Counted from the stretch's first letter, positions 13,019 through 24,260 are shown. The stretch: 64,000 bases of DNA from Ornithinimicrobium flavum (GCF_004526345.1 NZ_CP038213.1:2790001-2854000), one strand, 5' to 3'. The notes: generated by a model not told the origin, from the letters alone. Numbers and translations: made by a program.

Positions 13019-13060
13019 GGCTGCCTGCCTTTGGATCGATCTGTGGGGGGTGGTGCGTGC

Positions 13061-13080
13061 GTGCGGCCCCGGGGGGCCAC
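13061..13080. repeat. GC palindrome between infA and rpmJ
   Basis: GTGCGGCCCC faces GGGGGGCCAC almost perfectly, 2 bp beyond the infA stop. It is another likely member of the intergenic palindrome family. Confidence 0.4.
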
Positions 13081-13082
13081 GG

Positions 13083-13304
13083 TCAGCGGTAGCGGAAGAC
13101 GATACGTCCGCGGGTCAGGTCGTACGGGCTGAGCTCCACGACGACCCGGTCCTCGGGGAGGATCCGGATGTAGTGCTGACGCATCTTTCCCGAGATGTGA
13201 GCGAGCACCACGTGACCGTTGGTGAGCTCGACCCGGAAGTTTGCGTTCGGAAGGGCTTCGACAATCGTGCCCTCGATCTCAATGACGCCGTCCTTCTTCG
13301 CCAT
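13083..13304 (-). CDS. infA: Translation initiation factor IF-1
   Basis: IF-1 is a 73-aa OB-fold protein that occupies the 30S A site during initiation. [20 protein letters not shown] and [19 protein letters not shown] are nearly invariant in the family. The ATG at 13304 gives the standard length; the ATG at 13361 would add a non-conserved leader. It follows map with a gap of about 100 bp. Confidence 0.98.
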   Translation of the reverse strand: MAKKDGVIEIEGTIVEALPNANFRVELTNGHVVLAHISGKMRQHYIRILPEDRVVVELSPYDLTRGRIVFRYR

Positions 13305-13406
13305 GTCCTCCACTTTTCGCGTGACTGCACTGCTATCGGCCCACGTGGGCCGACGCACCATCCTACGCGAGGATCAACCCGGGACGCCAATCGCGCCCGG
13401 CGGCCT

Positions 13407-14282
13407 TCAGTCGGCGAGCGGCGCGACGTACACCCCGCGGGCGCGCAGCTGCTCCTGGCCGCCGTCGTGGGCGGTGAGGACCCACAGTCCGCGCTCGGTG
13501 ACCGCGACGGTGTGCTCCCAGTGGGCTGCGTGGCTGCCGTCGGTGGTGACCACGGTCCAGTCGTCGTCCAGCGTGCGGGTCTCGATGGTCCCCAGGGTCA
13601 CCATCGGCTCCACCGCGAAGGTCGCGCCGCCGGGCACCTCCGGCCCCCGGGAGCTGACGGCGTAGTTCGGGACGTGCGGGTCCATGTGCATCTCCCGCCC
13701 GATGCCGTGCCCCACGAACTCCTCGAGGATGCCGTACTCCTCCACCCCCGGCACCGCCTCCCGACGACGACGCTCCAGCGCCGCGTCGACCGAGGCCTCC
13801 ACGGCCTCCCCCACGGCGTAGAGCCGGCCACCGGCCCGCAGCGCGGCCAGCCCGTCCCACAGCGAGACCTCGGTGTCGTCCATGAGGGCGAGATCCGCGG
13901 CGCTGCCGTGCTCGCGGCCGCCGACGACGAGGGTGATGGCGGCGTCCCCGTGCCACCCCTGCACGATGGCACCGCAGTCGATCGACACCAGGTCGCCGGG
14001 CTGCAGGACCCGGTCCCCCGGCACCCCGTGCACCACCTCGTCGTTGACGGAGATGCACAGGCTCCCGGAGAAGCCGTGGTAGCCCAGGAAGCTGGGCGTG
14101 GCCCCGGCGCTGCGGATCGCGTCCTCCGCGAGCGCGTCGAGCTCGCGGGTGGTGCGACCGGGCACGGCCTCCGCCCGGGCCAGCGCCAGGGTGTCGGCCA
14201 CGACGAGCCCCGCGCGCCGCATGGCGATCAGCTGCTCGTCGGTCTTGGCCTCGATCCGCGGGCCGCGACGGAAGATCGACAT
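13407..14282 (-). CDS. map: Type I methionine aminopeptidase
   Basis: The enzyme removes the initiator methionine from new proteins. All five metal ligands are in place: Asp102, Asp113, His192, Glu225 and Glu256, with His199 in GIGREMHMDP as the second conserved histidine. At 291 aa it is slightly longer than the E. coli enzyme (264 aa). The N-terminus begins MSIFRRGPRIEAKTDEQL, with no zinc-finger extension. The gene lies in the usual secY–adk–map–infA order, 20 bp after adk. Confidence 0.97.
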   Translation of the reverse strand: MSIFRRGPRIEAKTDEQLIAMRRAGLVVADTLALARAEAVPGRTTRELDALAEDAIRSAGATPSFLGYHGFSGSLCISVNDEVVHGVPGDRVLQPGDLVSIDCGAIVQGWHGDAAITLVVGGREHGSAADLALMDDTEVSLWDGLAALRAGGRLYAVGEAVEASVDAALERRRREAVPGVEEYGILEEFVGHGIGREMHMDPHVPNYAVSSRGPEVPGGATFAVEPMVTLGTIETRTLDDDWTVVTTDGSHAAHWEHTVAVTERGLWVLTAHDGGQEQLRARGVYVAPLAD

Positions 14283-14302
14283 GGGAGTGCCTCGCCCGTC
14301 GC

Positions 14303-14893
14303 TCAGCGCGAGCCGGAGGCGTCACCCGGGGCGACGTCCAGCACCGCCGCGATCCGGGCGGTGACGTCCTCGACCGACCCCATACCGTCGACCCGGTGCA
14401 GCAGGCCGCGGTCGGCGTAGACGGCGGCCAGCGGCGCGGTCTCCTCCGCGTAGAGGCGCATCCGCTCGCGGATGACGTCCTCGGTGTCGTCGGCCCGACC
14501 CTGCTCCTGGGCGCGGGCGAGCAGGCGCTGGACCACCTCGTCGGTGTCGACCGTCAGCTCGATGACCGCGTCGAGGGCGTGCCCGGTGTCGCCGAGCATC
14601 TCGTCGAGCGCCTCGACCTGGCCGGTGGTCCGCGGGTAGCCGTCCAGCAGGAAGCCCGCCGCGGCGTCGTCCTGGGCCAGCCGGTCCCGCACGATCGCGT
14701 TGGTGATCTCGTCCGGGACGTAGCCGCCGGTGGCGGTGATCTCCTTGACGCGCAGACCCAGGGGGGTCTGGCCCTTGATGTTGGCCCGGAAGATGTCGCC
14801 CGTGGAGATCGCGGGGACCCCGTGGGCCGCGGAGACGAGGGCGGCCTGCGTGCCCTTGCCGGCACCGGGGGGACCGAGAAGAATCAGTCGCAT
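14303..14893 (-). CDS. adk: Adenylate kinase
   Basis: The enzyme interconverts ATP + AMP and 2 ADP in the cytosol. The P-loop GPPGAGKGT is at residues 7-15, followed by the AMP-binding STGDIFRANI and the DGYPRT motif. At 196 aa it is the short form without a zinc-binding LID domain. The ATG at 14893 overlaps the secY stop by one base (TGATG), which indicates coupled translation. Confidence 0.97.
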   Translation of the reverse strand: MRLILLGPPGAGKGTQAALVSAAHGVPAISTGDIFRANIKGQTPLGLRVKEITATGGYVPDEITNAIVRDRLAQDDAAAGFLLDGYPRTTGQVEALDEMLGDTGHALDAVIELTVDTDEVVQRLLARAQEQGRADDTEDVIRERMRLYAEETAPLAAVYADRGLLHRVDGMGSVEDVTARIAAVLDVAPGDASGSR

Positions 14894-16218
14894 CAGCGGA
14901 GGAACCCTTCGTAGTCGTGCTGCTGGAGCTGGGACTCGATCTGCTTGACCGTCTGCAGACCGACGCCGACGATGATGATGATCGACGCCCCGCCGAGCGG
15001 GAAGTCTGCAACCTGCAGGGCGTTGAAGGCGATGAGCGGGATGAGCGCCAGCCCGGCCAGGTAGAGCGAGCCCGGGGTGGTGATCCGGTTGATGACGTAC
15101 TCCAGGTACTCCGCCGTCGGGCGGCCCGCCCGGATGCCGGGGATGAAACCGCCGTACCGCTTCATGTTGTCCGCCACCTCCGTCGGGTTGAACGTCACCG
15201 AGGTGTAGAAGAAGGCGAAGAAGATGATGAGGACGGTGTAGACCAGCATGTAGACCCAGTGGGTCCCCTGCCCGCTCAGCCCCATCGACAGGTAGCGGTC
15301 GATGAAGGTCACCCAGCCGGGCGCCACCTCGCCCGTCTGCGTCGGCCGGTTGAAGTTGGCCACCAGCGAGGGAAGCAGGAGGATCGAGCTGGCGAAGATG
15401 ATCGGGATGACGTTGGCCATGTTGAGCTTGAGCGGGATGTAGGTCGAGGTCCCGCCGTACTGGCGGCGGCCGATCATCCGCTTGGCGTACTGCACCGGGA
15501 TGCGCCGCTGGCACTGCTCCACGTAGACGACGAGGGTCATGACGGCCAGGCCCAGCAGCATCACCAGCACGAAGGTGGTGACCGAGCGGGAGTAGATCTG
15601 GCTCAGGGCCGCCGGGAAGCTTGCGGCGATCGAGACGAAGATGAGCAGCGACATACCGTTGCCGACACCCTTCTCGGTGATCAGCTCGCCGAGCCACATG
15701 ATCAGGCCCGTGCCGGCGGTCATGGTGAGGACCATGAGGACCAGGTGCGGCCAGCTGTCGTCCGGCATGACCGTGGCGCAGGTGCCGCCGAACAGCCGCG
15801 CGGGCTCGCGCGCGATCGTCACCAGCGTCGAGGCCTGCAGGACCGCCAGGCCGATGGTGAGGTAGCGCGTGTACTGCGTCATCTTCGTCTGCCCGGCCTG
15901 CCCCTCCTTCTTCAGCTGCTCGAAGCGCGGGATGACGACGGTCAGCAACTGCACGATGATCGCGGCCGTGATGTAGGGCATGATCCCCAGCGCGAACACC
16001 GACAGCTGGACCATCGCCCCGCCGGAGAAGAGGTTGATCATGCCCAGCACGTTGCCGGACAGCTCGGCGTTGTCCAGGCACTGCTGGACGAGCTGGTAGT
16101 CGACGCCGGGGGACGGGACGTGCGTCCCGAACCGGTAGATCGCCATGATCGCGAGCGTGAAGAGGATCTTCTTGCGAAGATCGGGCGTCTTGAACGCACG
16201 CACGAAGGCGGAGAGCAT
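14893..16218 (-). CDS. secY: Protein translocase channel subunit SecY
   Basis: SecY is the pore-forming subunit of the SecYEG translocon in the cytoplasmic membrane. The 441-aa protein has ten predicted hydrophobic segments. It begins MLSAFVRAFKTPDLRKKILF and includes PYITAAIIVQLL and RRQYGGTSTYIPLKLN. The ATG at 16218 is preceded by an AGGAGG-like purine run; the frame upstream to 16371 is not conserved. It is separated from rplO by a strong terminator, so it probably has its own promoter in 16219-16372. Confidence 0.97.
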   Translation of the reverse strand: MLSAFVRAFKTPDLRKKILFTLAIMAIYRFGTHVPSPGVDYQLVQQCLDNAELSGNVLGMINLFSGGAMVQLSVFALGIMPYITAAIIVQLLTVVIPRFEQLKKEGQAGQTKMTQYTRYLTIGLAVLQASTLVTIAREPARLFGGTCATVMPDDSWPHLVLMVLTMTAGTGLIMWLGELITEKGVGNGMSLLIFVSIAASFPAALSQIYSRSVTTFVLVMLLGLAVMTLVVYVEQCQRRIPVQYAKRMIGRRQYGGTSTYIPLKLNMANVIPIIFASSILLLPSLVANFNRPTQTGEVAPGWVTFIDRYLSMGLSGQGTHWVYMLVYTVLIIFFAFFYTSVTFNPTEVADNMKRYGGFIPGIRAGRPTAEYLEYVINRITTPGSLYLAGLALIPLIAFNALQVADFPLGGASIIIIVGVGLQTVKQIESQLQQHDYEGFLR

Positions 16219-16372
16219 GCAGGTCCTCCTGTGGGTCCCCTGGCCCGGCGGCCCCGCGCGAGGGCGGGCGCCGCGCGACGAGGAGCGGGCATCGATCCGG
16301 ATGACGATAACACCCGGGGCTGCGGCCGGCGAAGGGCCGACCCCGGACGGGTGCGGGAGTACCGCTGGCACG

Positions 16373-16412
16373 CGTCAGGCCCCGGGCCGCGTGCGCGACC
16401 CGGGGCCTGACG
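16373..16412 (-). terminator. Terminator between rplO and secY
   Basis: A perfect 14-bp stem pairs CGTCAGGCCCCGGG (16373-16386) with 16399-16412 around a 12-nt loop. It lies 24 bp after the rplO stop and probably ends or attenuates the S10–spc transcript. Confidence 0.8.
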
Positions 16413-16436
16413 GCGGTGCGTGAGGCGTGAGGCCGC

Positions 16437-16901
16437 TCAGGCCTCGGTGACGGTGCCGCCCGCCGCCTCGATCTTCTCCTTGGCGGAGCTCGAGAAGCGG
16501 GTGGCGGTGACGTCGACCTTGACGGAGATCTCGCCGTTGCCCAGGACCTTGACCGGCTGGCCCTTACGGACCGCGCCCCTGGCCACCAGGTCCTCCACAC
16601 CCACGGTGCCGCCCTCGGGGAAGAGGGTCGACAGGGTGTCGAGGTTGACGACCTGGTAGGTCACCTTGAACGGGTTCTTGAAGCCACGCAGCTTGGGCAG
16701 CCGCATGTGCATCGGGGTCTGGCCGCCCTCGAAGGTCGCGGGGACCTGGTAGCGGGCCTTCGTGCCCTTCGTGCCACGCCCCGCGCTCTTGCCCTTGGAG
16801 CCCTCACCACGACCCACGCGGGTCTTGGCGGTCTTGGCCCCGGGGGCAGGACGCAGGTGGTGGACCTTCAGCGCGTGCTCGCGCGCCTTGGAATCGGACA
16901 T
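16437..16901 (-). CDS. rplO: 50S ribosomal protein L15
   Basis: L15 is a late-assembling 50S protein. This 154-aa copy has the glycine-rich [16 protein letters not shown] loop, then [18 protein letters not shown], and ends in VTEA. It follows rpmD by 1 bp and is the last gene before the terminator at 16373-16412. Confidence 0.97.
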   Translation of the reverse strand: MSDSKAREHALKVHHLRPAPGAKTAKTRVGRGEGSKGKSAGRGTKGTKARYQVPATFEGGQTPMHMRLPKLRGFKNPFKVTYQVVNLDTLSTLFPEGGTVGVEDLVARGAVRKGQPVKVLGNGEISVKVDVTATRFSSSAKEKIEAAGGTVTEA

Positions 16902-16902
16902 G

Positions 16903-17085
16903 TCAGTCGACCTCCTCCACGGTCACCAGGTGGGCGACCGTACGGACCATCCCGCGAAACTCGGGGCGGTCCTCCTTGATGACGGTGTCACCGATGCGCT
17001 TCAGGCCCAGGCTCCGCACGGTCTCGCGGTGCATGTGCTTGGTACCGACGGTGGACTTGATCTGGGTCACCTTCAGCTTGGCCAT
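16903..17085 (-). CDS. rpmD: 50S ribosomal protein L30
   Basis: This 60-aa protein begins [20 protein letters not shown] and keeps the [10 protein letters not shown] and [11 protein letters not shown] motifs of the family. Its ATG overlaps the rpsE stop by one base (TGATG), which implies translational coupling. Confidence 0.96.
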   Translation of the reverse strand: MAKLKVTQIKSTVGTKHMHRETVRSLGLKRIGDTVIKEDRPEFRGMVRTVAHLVTVEEVD

Positions 17086-17741
17086 CAGGCACCTGCCTTC
17101 GCCTCGGCGGCCGCGGTGGCGCGGGCGCGAAGCATCGCGGCGGGGGCCACGTCCTCCACGGACTTGCCGCGGCGGGCGGCGACGGCCTCCGGCTGCTCCA
17201 GACCCTTGAGGGCGGCCACGGTGGCGTGGACGATGTTGATCGAGTTGTCCGAGCCGAGCGACTTGCTCAGCACGTCGTGGACGCCCGCGCACTCCAGGAC
17301 GGCGCGCACCGGACCACCGGCGATGACACCGGTACCGGGGCTGGCCGGCTTCAGGAGCACGACACCGGCCGCCGCCTCACCCTGGATGGGGTGAGGGATG
17401 GTGCCGCCGATGCGGGGGACGCGGAAGAAGTTCTTCTTCGCCTCCTCCACGCCCTTGGCGATGGCGGCGGGCACCTCCTTGGCCTTGCCGTAGCCGACGC
17501 CCACGGTGCCGTCGCCGTCGCCCACCACGACGAGCGCGGTGAAGCTGAAGCGGCGGCCACCCTTGACGACCTTGGCCACGCGGTTGATGGTGACGACCCG
17601 CTCCAGGTACTGGTTGCGGTCGTCCTCGCGGCCGCCACGGCGGTCGCGGTTGTCACGGTTGTCGCGGTTGCCCCGACGGTTGTCGCGGGCGTCACCGGTG
17701 CTGCTGTCACCGGAGCCGCGGCGCTGGAAGTCACCAGCCAT
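17085..17741 (-). CDS. rpsE: 30S ribosomal protein S5
   Basis: S5 contributes to decoding fidelity and to the mRNA entry site. The dsRBD-like domain starts at [20 protein letters not shown], followed by [11 protein letters not shown]. The 218-aa length is above the usual 165-200 because of a basic, disordered N-terminus with NRD/RRG repeats (about residues 17-42) and an Ala-rich tail. No Shine-Dalgarno ambiguity was seen; the ATG at 17741 follows a GGAA-type site. Confidence 0.97.
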   Translation of the reverse strand: MAGDFQRRGSGDSSTGDARDNRRGNRDNRDNRDRRGGREDDRNQYLERVVTINRVAKVVKGGRRFSFTALVVVGDGDGTVGVGYGKAKEVPAAIAKGVEEAKKNFFRVPRIGGTIPHPIQGEAAAGVVLLKPASPGTGVIAGGPVRAVLECAGVHDVLSKSLGSDNSINIVHATVAALKGLEQPEAVAARRGKSVEDVAPAAMLRARATAAAEAKAGA

Positions 17742-17773
17742 AGGAAGGTTCCTCTTTCCTTTGTCTGTCGGGG

Positions 17774-18148
17774 TCAGAGCGACAGGCCGCCCTCGCGGGC
17801 GCCCTCCGCGATCGCGGCCACACGGCCGGCGTAGCGGTTGCCACCCCGGTCGAACACGGCGGACTCGACGCCCAGGGCCTTGGCGCGCTCGGCGAGCAGC
17901 TCGCCGACCCGCCGGGCCTTGGCGGTCTTGTCACCCTCGAGCGAGCGCAGGTCGGCCTCCATGGTGGACGCGGACGCGATCGTGGTGCTCCGGGTGTCGT
18001 CGACCATCTGGACGAAGACGTGGCGCGAGGACCGGTTGACGACGATGCGCGGACGCTCGGCCGTCCCGGTGATCCGCTTGCGCAGGCGGGCGTGGCGCCG
18101 GGAACGGGCCGCACCCTTGGTCTTGGAGCGCTTGATGATCTGTGCCAT
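17774..18148 (-). CDS. rplR: 50S ribosomal protein L18
   Basis: L18 binds 5S rRNA together with L5 and L25. The 124-aa protein starts [20 protein letters not shown], continues with [20 protein letters not shown], and ends [20 protein letters not shown]. The start lies 3 bp after the rplF stop. Confidence 0.97.
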   Translation of the reverse strand: MAQIIKRSKTKGAARSRRHARLRKRITGTAERPRIVVNRSSRHVFVQMVDDTRSTTIASASTMEADLRSLEGDKTAKARRVGELLAERAKALGVESAVFDRGGNRYAGRVAAIAEGAREGGLSL

Positions 18149-18151
18149 GGC

Positions 18152-18691
18152 TTACTTACCAGCCTTTCCGACCTTGCGGCGGATGTGCTCGCCCTCGTAG
18201 CGCACACCCTTGCCCTTGTACGGGTCGGGCTTGCGGAGCTTGCGGATGTTCGCCGCCACCTCGCCGACCAGCTGCTTGTCGATGCCCGTGACCGAGAACC
18301 GGGTGGGGTTCTCGACCTGGAAGGTGATGCCCTCCGGGGCCTTGATGAGGATCGGGTGGCTGTAGCCGAGCGCGAACTCCAGGTCGCTGCCCTTGGCCAC
18401 CACGCGGTAACCGGTGCCGTGGATCTCGAGCTTCTTGGTGTAACCGTTGGTCACACCCTCGACCATGTTGGCGATCAGGCTGCGGGTGAGGCCGTGCCGC
18501 GAGCGGGAGTCCCGCTCGTCGTTCGGCCGGGACACCTCGATGCTGCCGTCCTCACCCCGGGCGACGGTGATGGGCTCGACCACGTCGAGCGCGAGCTCAC
18601 CCTTGGGGCCCTTCACGGTCAGGTTCGAGCCGTCGATGGCGACGTCGACCCCGGAGGGGATGGTGACGGGAAGTCGTCCGATACGAGACAT
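18152..18691 (-). CDS. rplF: 50S ribosomal protein L6
   Basis: L6 lies near the sarcin-ricin loop. The 179-aa protein begins [20 protein letters not shown], has the two tandem L6 domains, and keeps the signature [14 protein letters not shown] near the C-terminus. It follows rpsH in the spc order. Confidence 0.97.
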   Translation of the reverse strand: MSRIGRLPVTIPSGVDVAIDGSNLTVKGPKGELALDVVEPITVARGEDGSIEVSRPNDERDSRSRHGLTRSLIANMVEGVTNGYTKKLEIHGTGYRVVAKGSDLEFALGYSHPILIKAPEGITFQVENPTRFSVTGIDKQLVGEVAANIRKLRKPDPYKGKGVRYEGEHIRRKVGKAGK

Positions 18692-18714
18692 TGTGTTCTT
18701 TCTCCTTCCTCAGG

Positions 18715-19113
18715 TCACCAGACGTAGGCGAGCACTTCGCCGCCGACGCCCTGCTGGGCTGCCTGACGGTCGGTGAGCAGGCCGGAGGACGTGGAGATGA
18801 TCGCCACGCCCAGGCCGCCCAGCACGCGGGGCAGGTTGGTGGACTTCGCGTAGACGCGCAGACCGGGCTTGGACACCCGGCGCACCCCCGCGATGGAACG
18901 CTCACGGTTCGGGCCGTACTTGAGCTCGATGGTCAGCGTCTTGCCGACCTCCGCGTCCTCGGAGGACCAGGAGGCGATGTAGCCCTCGGCCTTGAGGATG
19001 TCGGCGATGGTCGCCTTGAGCTTGGAGTACGGCATGGAAACCTGGTCCTTGTGCGCCGAGTTGGCGTTCCGGATCCGGGTCAGCATGTCCGCGATCGGGT
19101 CGGTCATGGTCAT
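18715..19113 (-). CDS. rpsH: 30S ribosomal protein S8
   Basis: S8 binds the central domain of 16S rRNA and, in E. coli, represses the spc operon. The 132-aa protein reads [17 protein letters not shown] and ends with [20 protein letters not shown]. The ATGs at 19113 and 19107 are both possible starts. Confidence 0.97.
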   Translation of the reverse strand: MTMTDPIADMLTRIRNANSAHKDQVSMPYSKLKATIADILKAEGYIASWSSEDAEVGKTLTIELKYGPNRERSIAGVRRVSKPGLRVYAKSTNLPRVLGGLGVAIISTSSGLLTDRQAAQQGVGGEVLAYVW

Positions 19114-19246
19114 GGGGCTTCATGCCCTTTCTCATCGCGGTTTCCCCCGGTGCCGGCGTGCTGCCGGTGCGGGCGACCTTCGATGTTCAAGGTTGGTCGA
19201 GGCTGGTCGAACAGAGGTATGCGGTGCGCTGCGGTCCGGCCGCGGC

Positions 19247-19432
19247 TCACCAGGAGGACTTCGTCACGCCGGGGAGCTCGCCCCGGTGCGCCATCTCCCG
19301 CAGGCAGATCCGGCACAGGCCGAACTTCTTGTAGACCGAGTGGGGACGGCCGCACCGCTGGCAGCGGGTGTAGGCGCGCACCTTGAACTTGGGCTTGCGG
19401 TTGGCCTTGTTGATCAGAGCGGTCTTCGCCAT
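19247..19432 (-). CDS. rpsZ: 30S ribosomal protein S14, type Z (zinc-binding)
   Basis: This is the short 61-aa zinc form of S14. The ligand pairs are Cys24/Cys27 (CQRC) and Cys40/Cys43 (CRIC). The ATG at 19430-19432 starts [20 protein letters not shown]; the longer open frame upstream runs through rplE and is not coding. Many actinobacteria keep a second, zinc-free S14 for zinc starvation, but it is not in this window. It sits between rplE and rpsH. Confidence 0.97.
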   Translation of the reverse strand: MAKTALINKANRKPKFKVRAYTRCQRCGRPHSVYKKFGLCRICLREMAHRGELPGVTKSSW

Positions 19433-19436
19433 CGGC

Positions 19437-20024
19437 TCAGTTCTCCTTGAACGGGAAGCCCAGGTGCTTGAGCAGCGCCCGACCCTCGTCGTCGTTCTTC
19501 GCGGTGGTGACGACCGTGATGTCCATGCCGCGGACGCGGTCGATCCTGTCCTGGTCGATCTCGTGGAACATCGACTGCTCCGTGAGACCGAAGGTGTAGT
19601 TGCCATTGCCGTCGAACTGCCGCGGCGACAGGCCGCGGAAGTCACGGATGCGGGGCAGCGCCAGGGCCAGCAGCCGGTCCAGGAACTCCCACATGCGGTC
19701 GCCGCGCAGCGTGACGTGCGCGCCGATCGGCATGCCCTCGCGCAGCTTGAACTGCGCGATCGACTTGCGGGCCATGGTCACCGACGGCTTCTGGCCGGTG
19801 ATGGTGGCCAGGTCGCGGACGGCGCCCTCGATCAGCTTGCTGTCGCGGGCGGCGTCACCGACGCCCATGTTGACCACGATCTTGGTCAGGCCGGGCACCT
19901 GCATCGGGTTGGCGTAGCCGAACTCCGAGGTCAGCGCGGGCACGATCTGCTCGCGGTAACGGGTCTTCATCCGCGGGGGCACCTTGGTGCCCTCGCTGCG
20001 GGTCTGCTCGATGGTGTCGGTCAT
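19437..20024 (-). CDS. rplE: 50S ribosomal protein L5
   Basis: L5 binds 5S rRNA and contacts S13 in bridge B1b. Conserved segments are [35 protein letters not shown] and [20 protein letters not shown] prefer the ATG at 20024 (195 aa), because AAGGA lies 9 nt before it. The GTG at 20030, which overlaps the rplX stop as GTGA, has the same site only 3 nt away. Confidence 0.96.
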   Translation of the reverse strand: MTDTIEQTRSEGTKVPPRMKTRYREQIVPALTSEFGYANPMQVPGLTKIVVNMGVGDAARDSKLIEGAVRDLATITGQKPSVTMARKSIAQFKLREGMPIGAHVTLRGDRMWEFLDRLLALALPRIRDFRGLSPRQFDGNGNYTFGLTEQSMFHEIDQDRIDRVRGMDITVVTTAKNDDEGRALLKHLGFPFKEN

Positions 20025-20026
20025 GC

Positions 20027-20370
20027 TCACAGGTCCTTACCGGAGCGCACCGCGACGCGGGTGCGCACCGTCTTGTTGCGGCCCTCGCGCTCGACGGTCT
20101 CGACGCGGGTCTTGATCCGGGTCGGCTTCTTGGTCTCGGGGTCGACCACCATCACGTTGGACACGTGGATGGGGGCCTCCTGGACCTGGATGCCACCGGT
20201 GTTGACGCCACGCTGGCCACCGGCACGGGTGTGCTTGGTGATCCGGTTGACGCCCCCACCAGGACCCGACCGGTCTCGGTGTAGACGGCGATGACGCGGC
20301 CCTGGAGGCCCTTGTCCTTGCCGGCGATGACCTGCACGAGGTCGTTCTTCTTGATCTTCATCCGGGCCAT
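20027..20370 (-). CDS. rplX: 50S ribosomal protein L24 (1-nt frameshift in this sequence)
   Basis: L24 starts 50S assembly. The first part, [20 protein letters not shown] with the KOW motif, ends at [11 protein letters not shown]. The frame is then lost because a run of G is one base short (CCCCC at 20253-20257 on the plus strand). Restoring one base continues [20 protein letters not shown] to the natural stop at 20027-20029, the end of a protein of about 114 aa. I treat the shift as a sequence error in an essential gene. Confidence 0.93.
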
Positions 20371-20374
20371 GGGC

Positions 20375-20743
20375 TCAGATCACCTCCGGCGCGAGCGAGA
20401 CGATCTTCATGAATCGCTTGTCGCGCAGCTCGCGGCCCACGGGGCCGAAGATTCGGGTGCCGCGGGGGTCCCCGTCAGCCTTGAGGATGACCGCGGCGTT
20501 CTCGTCGAAACGGATGTAGCTGCCGTCGGGGCGACGGCGCTCCTTCTTGGTGCGCACGATGACCGCCTTGACGACGTCGCCCTTCTTGACGTTGCCGCCG
20601 GGGATGGCGTCCTTGACGGTCGCCACGATGGTGTCACCGATGCCCGCGTAGCGACGGCCCGAGCCGCCGAGCACGCGGATGCACAGGATCTCCTTGGCAC
20701 CGGTGTTGTCGGCGACGCGCAGTCGCGACTCCTGCTGGATCAC
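20375..20743 (-). CDS. rplN: 50S ribosomal protein L14
   Basis: L14 forms bridge B8 at the subunit interface. The 122-aa protein starts [20 protein letters not shown] and keeps [17 protein letters not shown] and [13 protein letters not shown]. It is intact and lies 4 bp from rplX. Confidence 0.98.
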   Translation of the reverse strand: MIQQESRLRVADNTGAKEILCIRVLGGSGRRYAGIGDTIVATVKDAIPGGNVKKGDVVKAVIVRTKKERRRPDGSYIRFDENAAVILKADGDPRGTRIFGPVGRELRDKRFMKIVSLAPEVI

Positions 20744-20820
20744 TGTTCGTTCTCCTACTGCCGGCTGGTTCTCACGATCTCTCGTGAGCCTGGCCGAACG
20801 TCGTGGATTTTCGGGGGGTC

Positions 20821-20842
20821 CACGGGGGGCGGACCCCCCGTG
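20821..20842. repeat. GC palindrome between rpsQ and rplN
   Basis: CACGGGGGG pairs with CCCCCCGTG around CGGA, 9 bp after the rpsQ stop. A second hairpin, CTCACGA with TCGTGAG (about 20771-20787), sits between it and rplN. This is a member of the palindrome family. Confidence 0.6.
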
Positions 20843-20851
20843 CGGAATGTC

Positions 20852-21187
20852 TTACTTGGCCTTCTCGAGGATCTCCACCAGGCGCCACCGCTTGGTCGCG
20901 GACAGCGGGCGGGTCTCCATGATCAGGACGCGGTCGCCGATGCCGGCGGTGTTCTGCTCGTCGTGCACCTTGATCTTCTCGCTGCGGCGCAGGACCTTGC
21001 CGTAGAGCGCGTGCTTGACGCGGTCCTCGACGACGACGACGACGGTCTTGTCCATCTTGTCGCTCACCACGTAACCCTGGCGGGTCTTGCGGTAGTTGCG
21101 GTCACCGCCGTGGCCCAGGGCCGACTCGCTCGGCTCGTGCGCCTCGACGGCCTGCTCGGCCTGGGCGGTCTGCGGGGTCTCGCTCAT
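20852..21187 (-). CDS. rpsQ: 30S ribosomal protein S17
   Basis: S17 is a primary 16S-binding OB-fold protein. The core [20 protein letters not shown] and [18 protein letters not shown] are canonical. The 111-aa length reflects a 28-residue acidic N-terminal extension found in many actinobacteria. Only 2 bp separate it from rpmC. Confidence 0.96.
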   Translation of the reverse strand: MSETPQTAQAEQAVEAHEPSESALGHGGDRNYRKTRQGYVVSDKMDKTVVVVVEDRVKHALYGKVLRRSEKIKVHDEQNTAGIGDRVLIMETRPLSATKRWRLVEILEKAK

Positions 21188-21189
21188 GC

Positions 21190-21441
21190 TCAGCCCACCT
21201 TCTCGTTGTCGTCGGCGGCCGCGCGCCCGATGCCGAGCTCGCGCTCACGCATCTCGGTGTAGATACGCGCGATGTCCTTCTTGACCGCACGCAGGCGGCC
21301 GTGGCTCTCCAGCTGCCCGGTGGCGGACTGGAAGCGCAGGTTGAACAGCTCCTTCTTGGCCTCGGCCAGAGCATCGGCCAGGGGGCCGTCCTCCAGCCCG
21401 CGCAGCTGCTCGGGCGTCAGGTTGTCAGAACCGACTGCCAT
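21190..21441 (-). CDS. rpmC: 50S ribosomal protein L29
   Basis: L29 is a helical-hairpin protein at the peptide exit site. The 83-aa protein carries [20 protein letters not shown] and [14 protein letters not shown]. Its ATG overlaps the rplP stop by one base (TGATG). Confidence 0.97.
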   Translation of the reverse strand: MAVGSDNLTPEQLRGLEDGPLADALAEAKKELFNLRFQSATGQLESHGRLRAVKKDIARIYTEMRERELGIGRAAADDNEKVG

Positions 21442-21859
21442 CAGATGTCACCACCCTCACGGGAGACGAAGCGGGTCTTCATGGGGAGCTTGTGCATCGC
21501 CAGACGCAGCGCCTCACGGGCGACGTCCTCGCTCACGCCGGACAGCTCGAACAGGACGCGGCCGGGCTTGACGTTGGCGATCCACCACTCCGGGGAGCCC
21601 TTACCGGAACCCATGCGGGTCTCGGCAGGCTTCTTGGTCAGCGGACGGTCCGGGTAGATGTTGATCCACACCTTGCCGCCACGCTTGATGTAGCGGGTCA
21701 TGGCGATACGCGCGGACTCGATCTGCCGGTTGGTGACGTAGGCGGGGGCCAGGGCCTGGATGCCGTAGTCACCGAAGGCGAGCGTGGTGCCACCCTTGGC
21801 CATGCCGGAGCGGCCGGGGTGGTGCTGCTTGCGGTGCTTGACTCGACGGGAATCAACAT
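21441..21859 (-). CDS. rplP: 50S ribosomal protein L16 (1-nt frameshift in this sequence)
   Basis: L16 contacts A-site tRNA. The main frame starts visibly at [18 protein letters not shown] and runs to the stop. The true start is the ATG at 21857-21859 (MLIP), with GGAG about 9 nt upstream. The 20-residue N-terminus [15 protein letters not shown] is one frame off because a base is missing from the run at about 21848-21850. With the base restored the product is 139 aa, the standard length. Confidence 0.94.
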
Positions 21860-23065
<1,206 letters not shown>

Positions 23066-23091
23066 GGTGTTTCCTTCGGTCTGGGTGGTCA

Positions 23092-23371
23092 TCAGCGACG
23101 CCGACCCTTCTTGTCTCCTTCTCGTGACCCTTGAACGTGCGGGTCGGAGCGAACTCACCGAGCTTGTGACCGACCATCGACTCGGTCACGAAGACGCGGA
23201 CGTGCTTGCGGCCGTCGTGGGACCGCCAGGGTGTGGCCGAGCATGTCGGGGTGACATCGACCGGCGGGACCAGGTCTTGATGACGTTCTTGGTTCCGGCC
23301 TCGTTCTGCGCGTCCACCTTCTTGGCGAGGTGGTCGTCGACGAACGGGCCCTTCTTCAGGCTGCGAGGCAT
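23092..23371 (-). CDS. rpsS: 30S ribosomal protein S19 (about four indels in this sequence)
   Basis: S19 is in the 30S head near the A site. It starts at ATG 23371 as [20 protein letters not shown] and runs through [14 protein letters not shown]. The frame breaks where G is lost from two short runs (about 23255-23270), returns after an extra C, continues as [20 protein letters not shown], and breaks once more near 23115 before the KKGRRR end. The TGA lies at 23092-23094. The expected length is 93 aa. Confidence 0.9.
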
Positions 23372-23389
23372 TGTTGTCTAACTCCCTGC

Positions 23390-24224
23390 TCAGCGCTTCT
23401 TGCCGGTCGGCGACGACGCACGATGAGCTTGTCGCTGGGCTTGTTGGGCTTACGGGTACGACCCTCGGGCTGACCCCAGGGCTGACCGGGTGGCGACCGC
23501 CGGAGGTCCGGCCCTCACCGCCACCGTGCGGGTGGTCGACCGGGTTCATGACGACACCACGGACGGTCGGGCGCTTGCCCTTCCACCGCATACGGCCGGC
23601 CTTGCCCCAGTTGATGTTGCTCTGCTCGGCGTTGCCGACCTCGCCGACGGTCGCGCGGCAGCGCGCGTCGACGTTGCGGATCTCGCCGGAGGGCATGCGC
23701 AGCTGAGCCATCGCGCCCTCCTTGGCGACCAGCTGGACGCGGGCGCCGGCGGAGCGGGCGATCTTGGCCCCGCCACCGGGACGGAGCTCGATGGCGTGGA
23801 CGACGGTACCGACCGGGATGTTGCGCAGCGGAAGGTTGTTGCCGACCTTGATGTCCGCCGACGGCCCGTTCTCGATGACGTCGCCCTGCTTGAGCTTGTT
23901 CGGCGCGATGATGTAGCGCTTCTCGCCGTCGGTGTAGTGCAGCAGCGCGATGCGCGCGGTGCGGTTGGGGTCGTACTCGATGTGCGCGACCTTGGCGTTC
24001 ACACCGTCCTTGTCGGCCCGGCGGAAGTCGATGACGCGGTAGGCCCGCTTGTGCCCCCCGCCGATGTGGCGGGTGGTGATGCGGCCCGAGGCGTTACGCC
24101 CACCGGACTTGGACAGCGGCTTGACGAGCGACTTCTCCGGGGTGGTGCGGGTCACCTCGACGAAGTCGGCCACGCTGGAGCCGCGACGCCCGGGCGTCGT
24201 CGGCTTGTACTTGCGGATAGCCAT
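23390..24224 (-). CDS. rplB: 50S ribosomal protein L2 (two 1-nt frameshifts near the C-terminus)
   Basis: L2 is a primary 23S-binding protein required for subunit association and peptidyl transfer. Residues 1-235 are clean: [20 protein letters not shown], the OB and SH3-like domains, and the invariant [19 protein letters not shown]. After HPVSP one C is missing (about 23480), and another is missing near 23409. With both restored the tail reads [20 protein letters not shown] and ends in KKR. The corrected length is 278 aa. Confidence 0.95.
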
Positions 24225-24260
24225 TCTCTAGATCCTCTTCGCTTCTCGTCCTCGGCCGGC

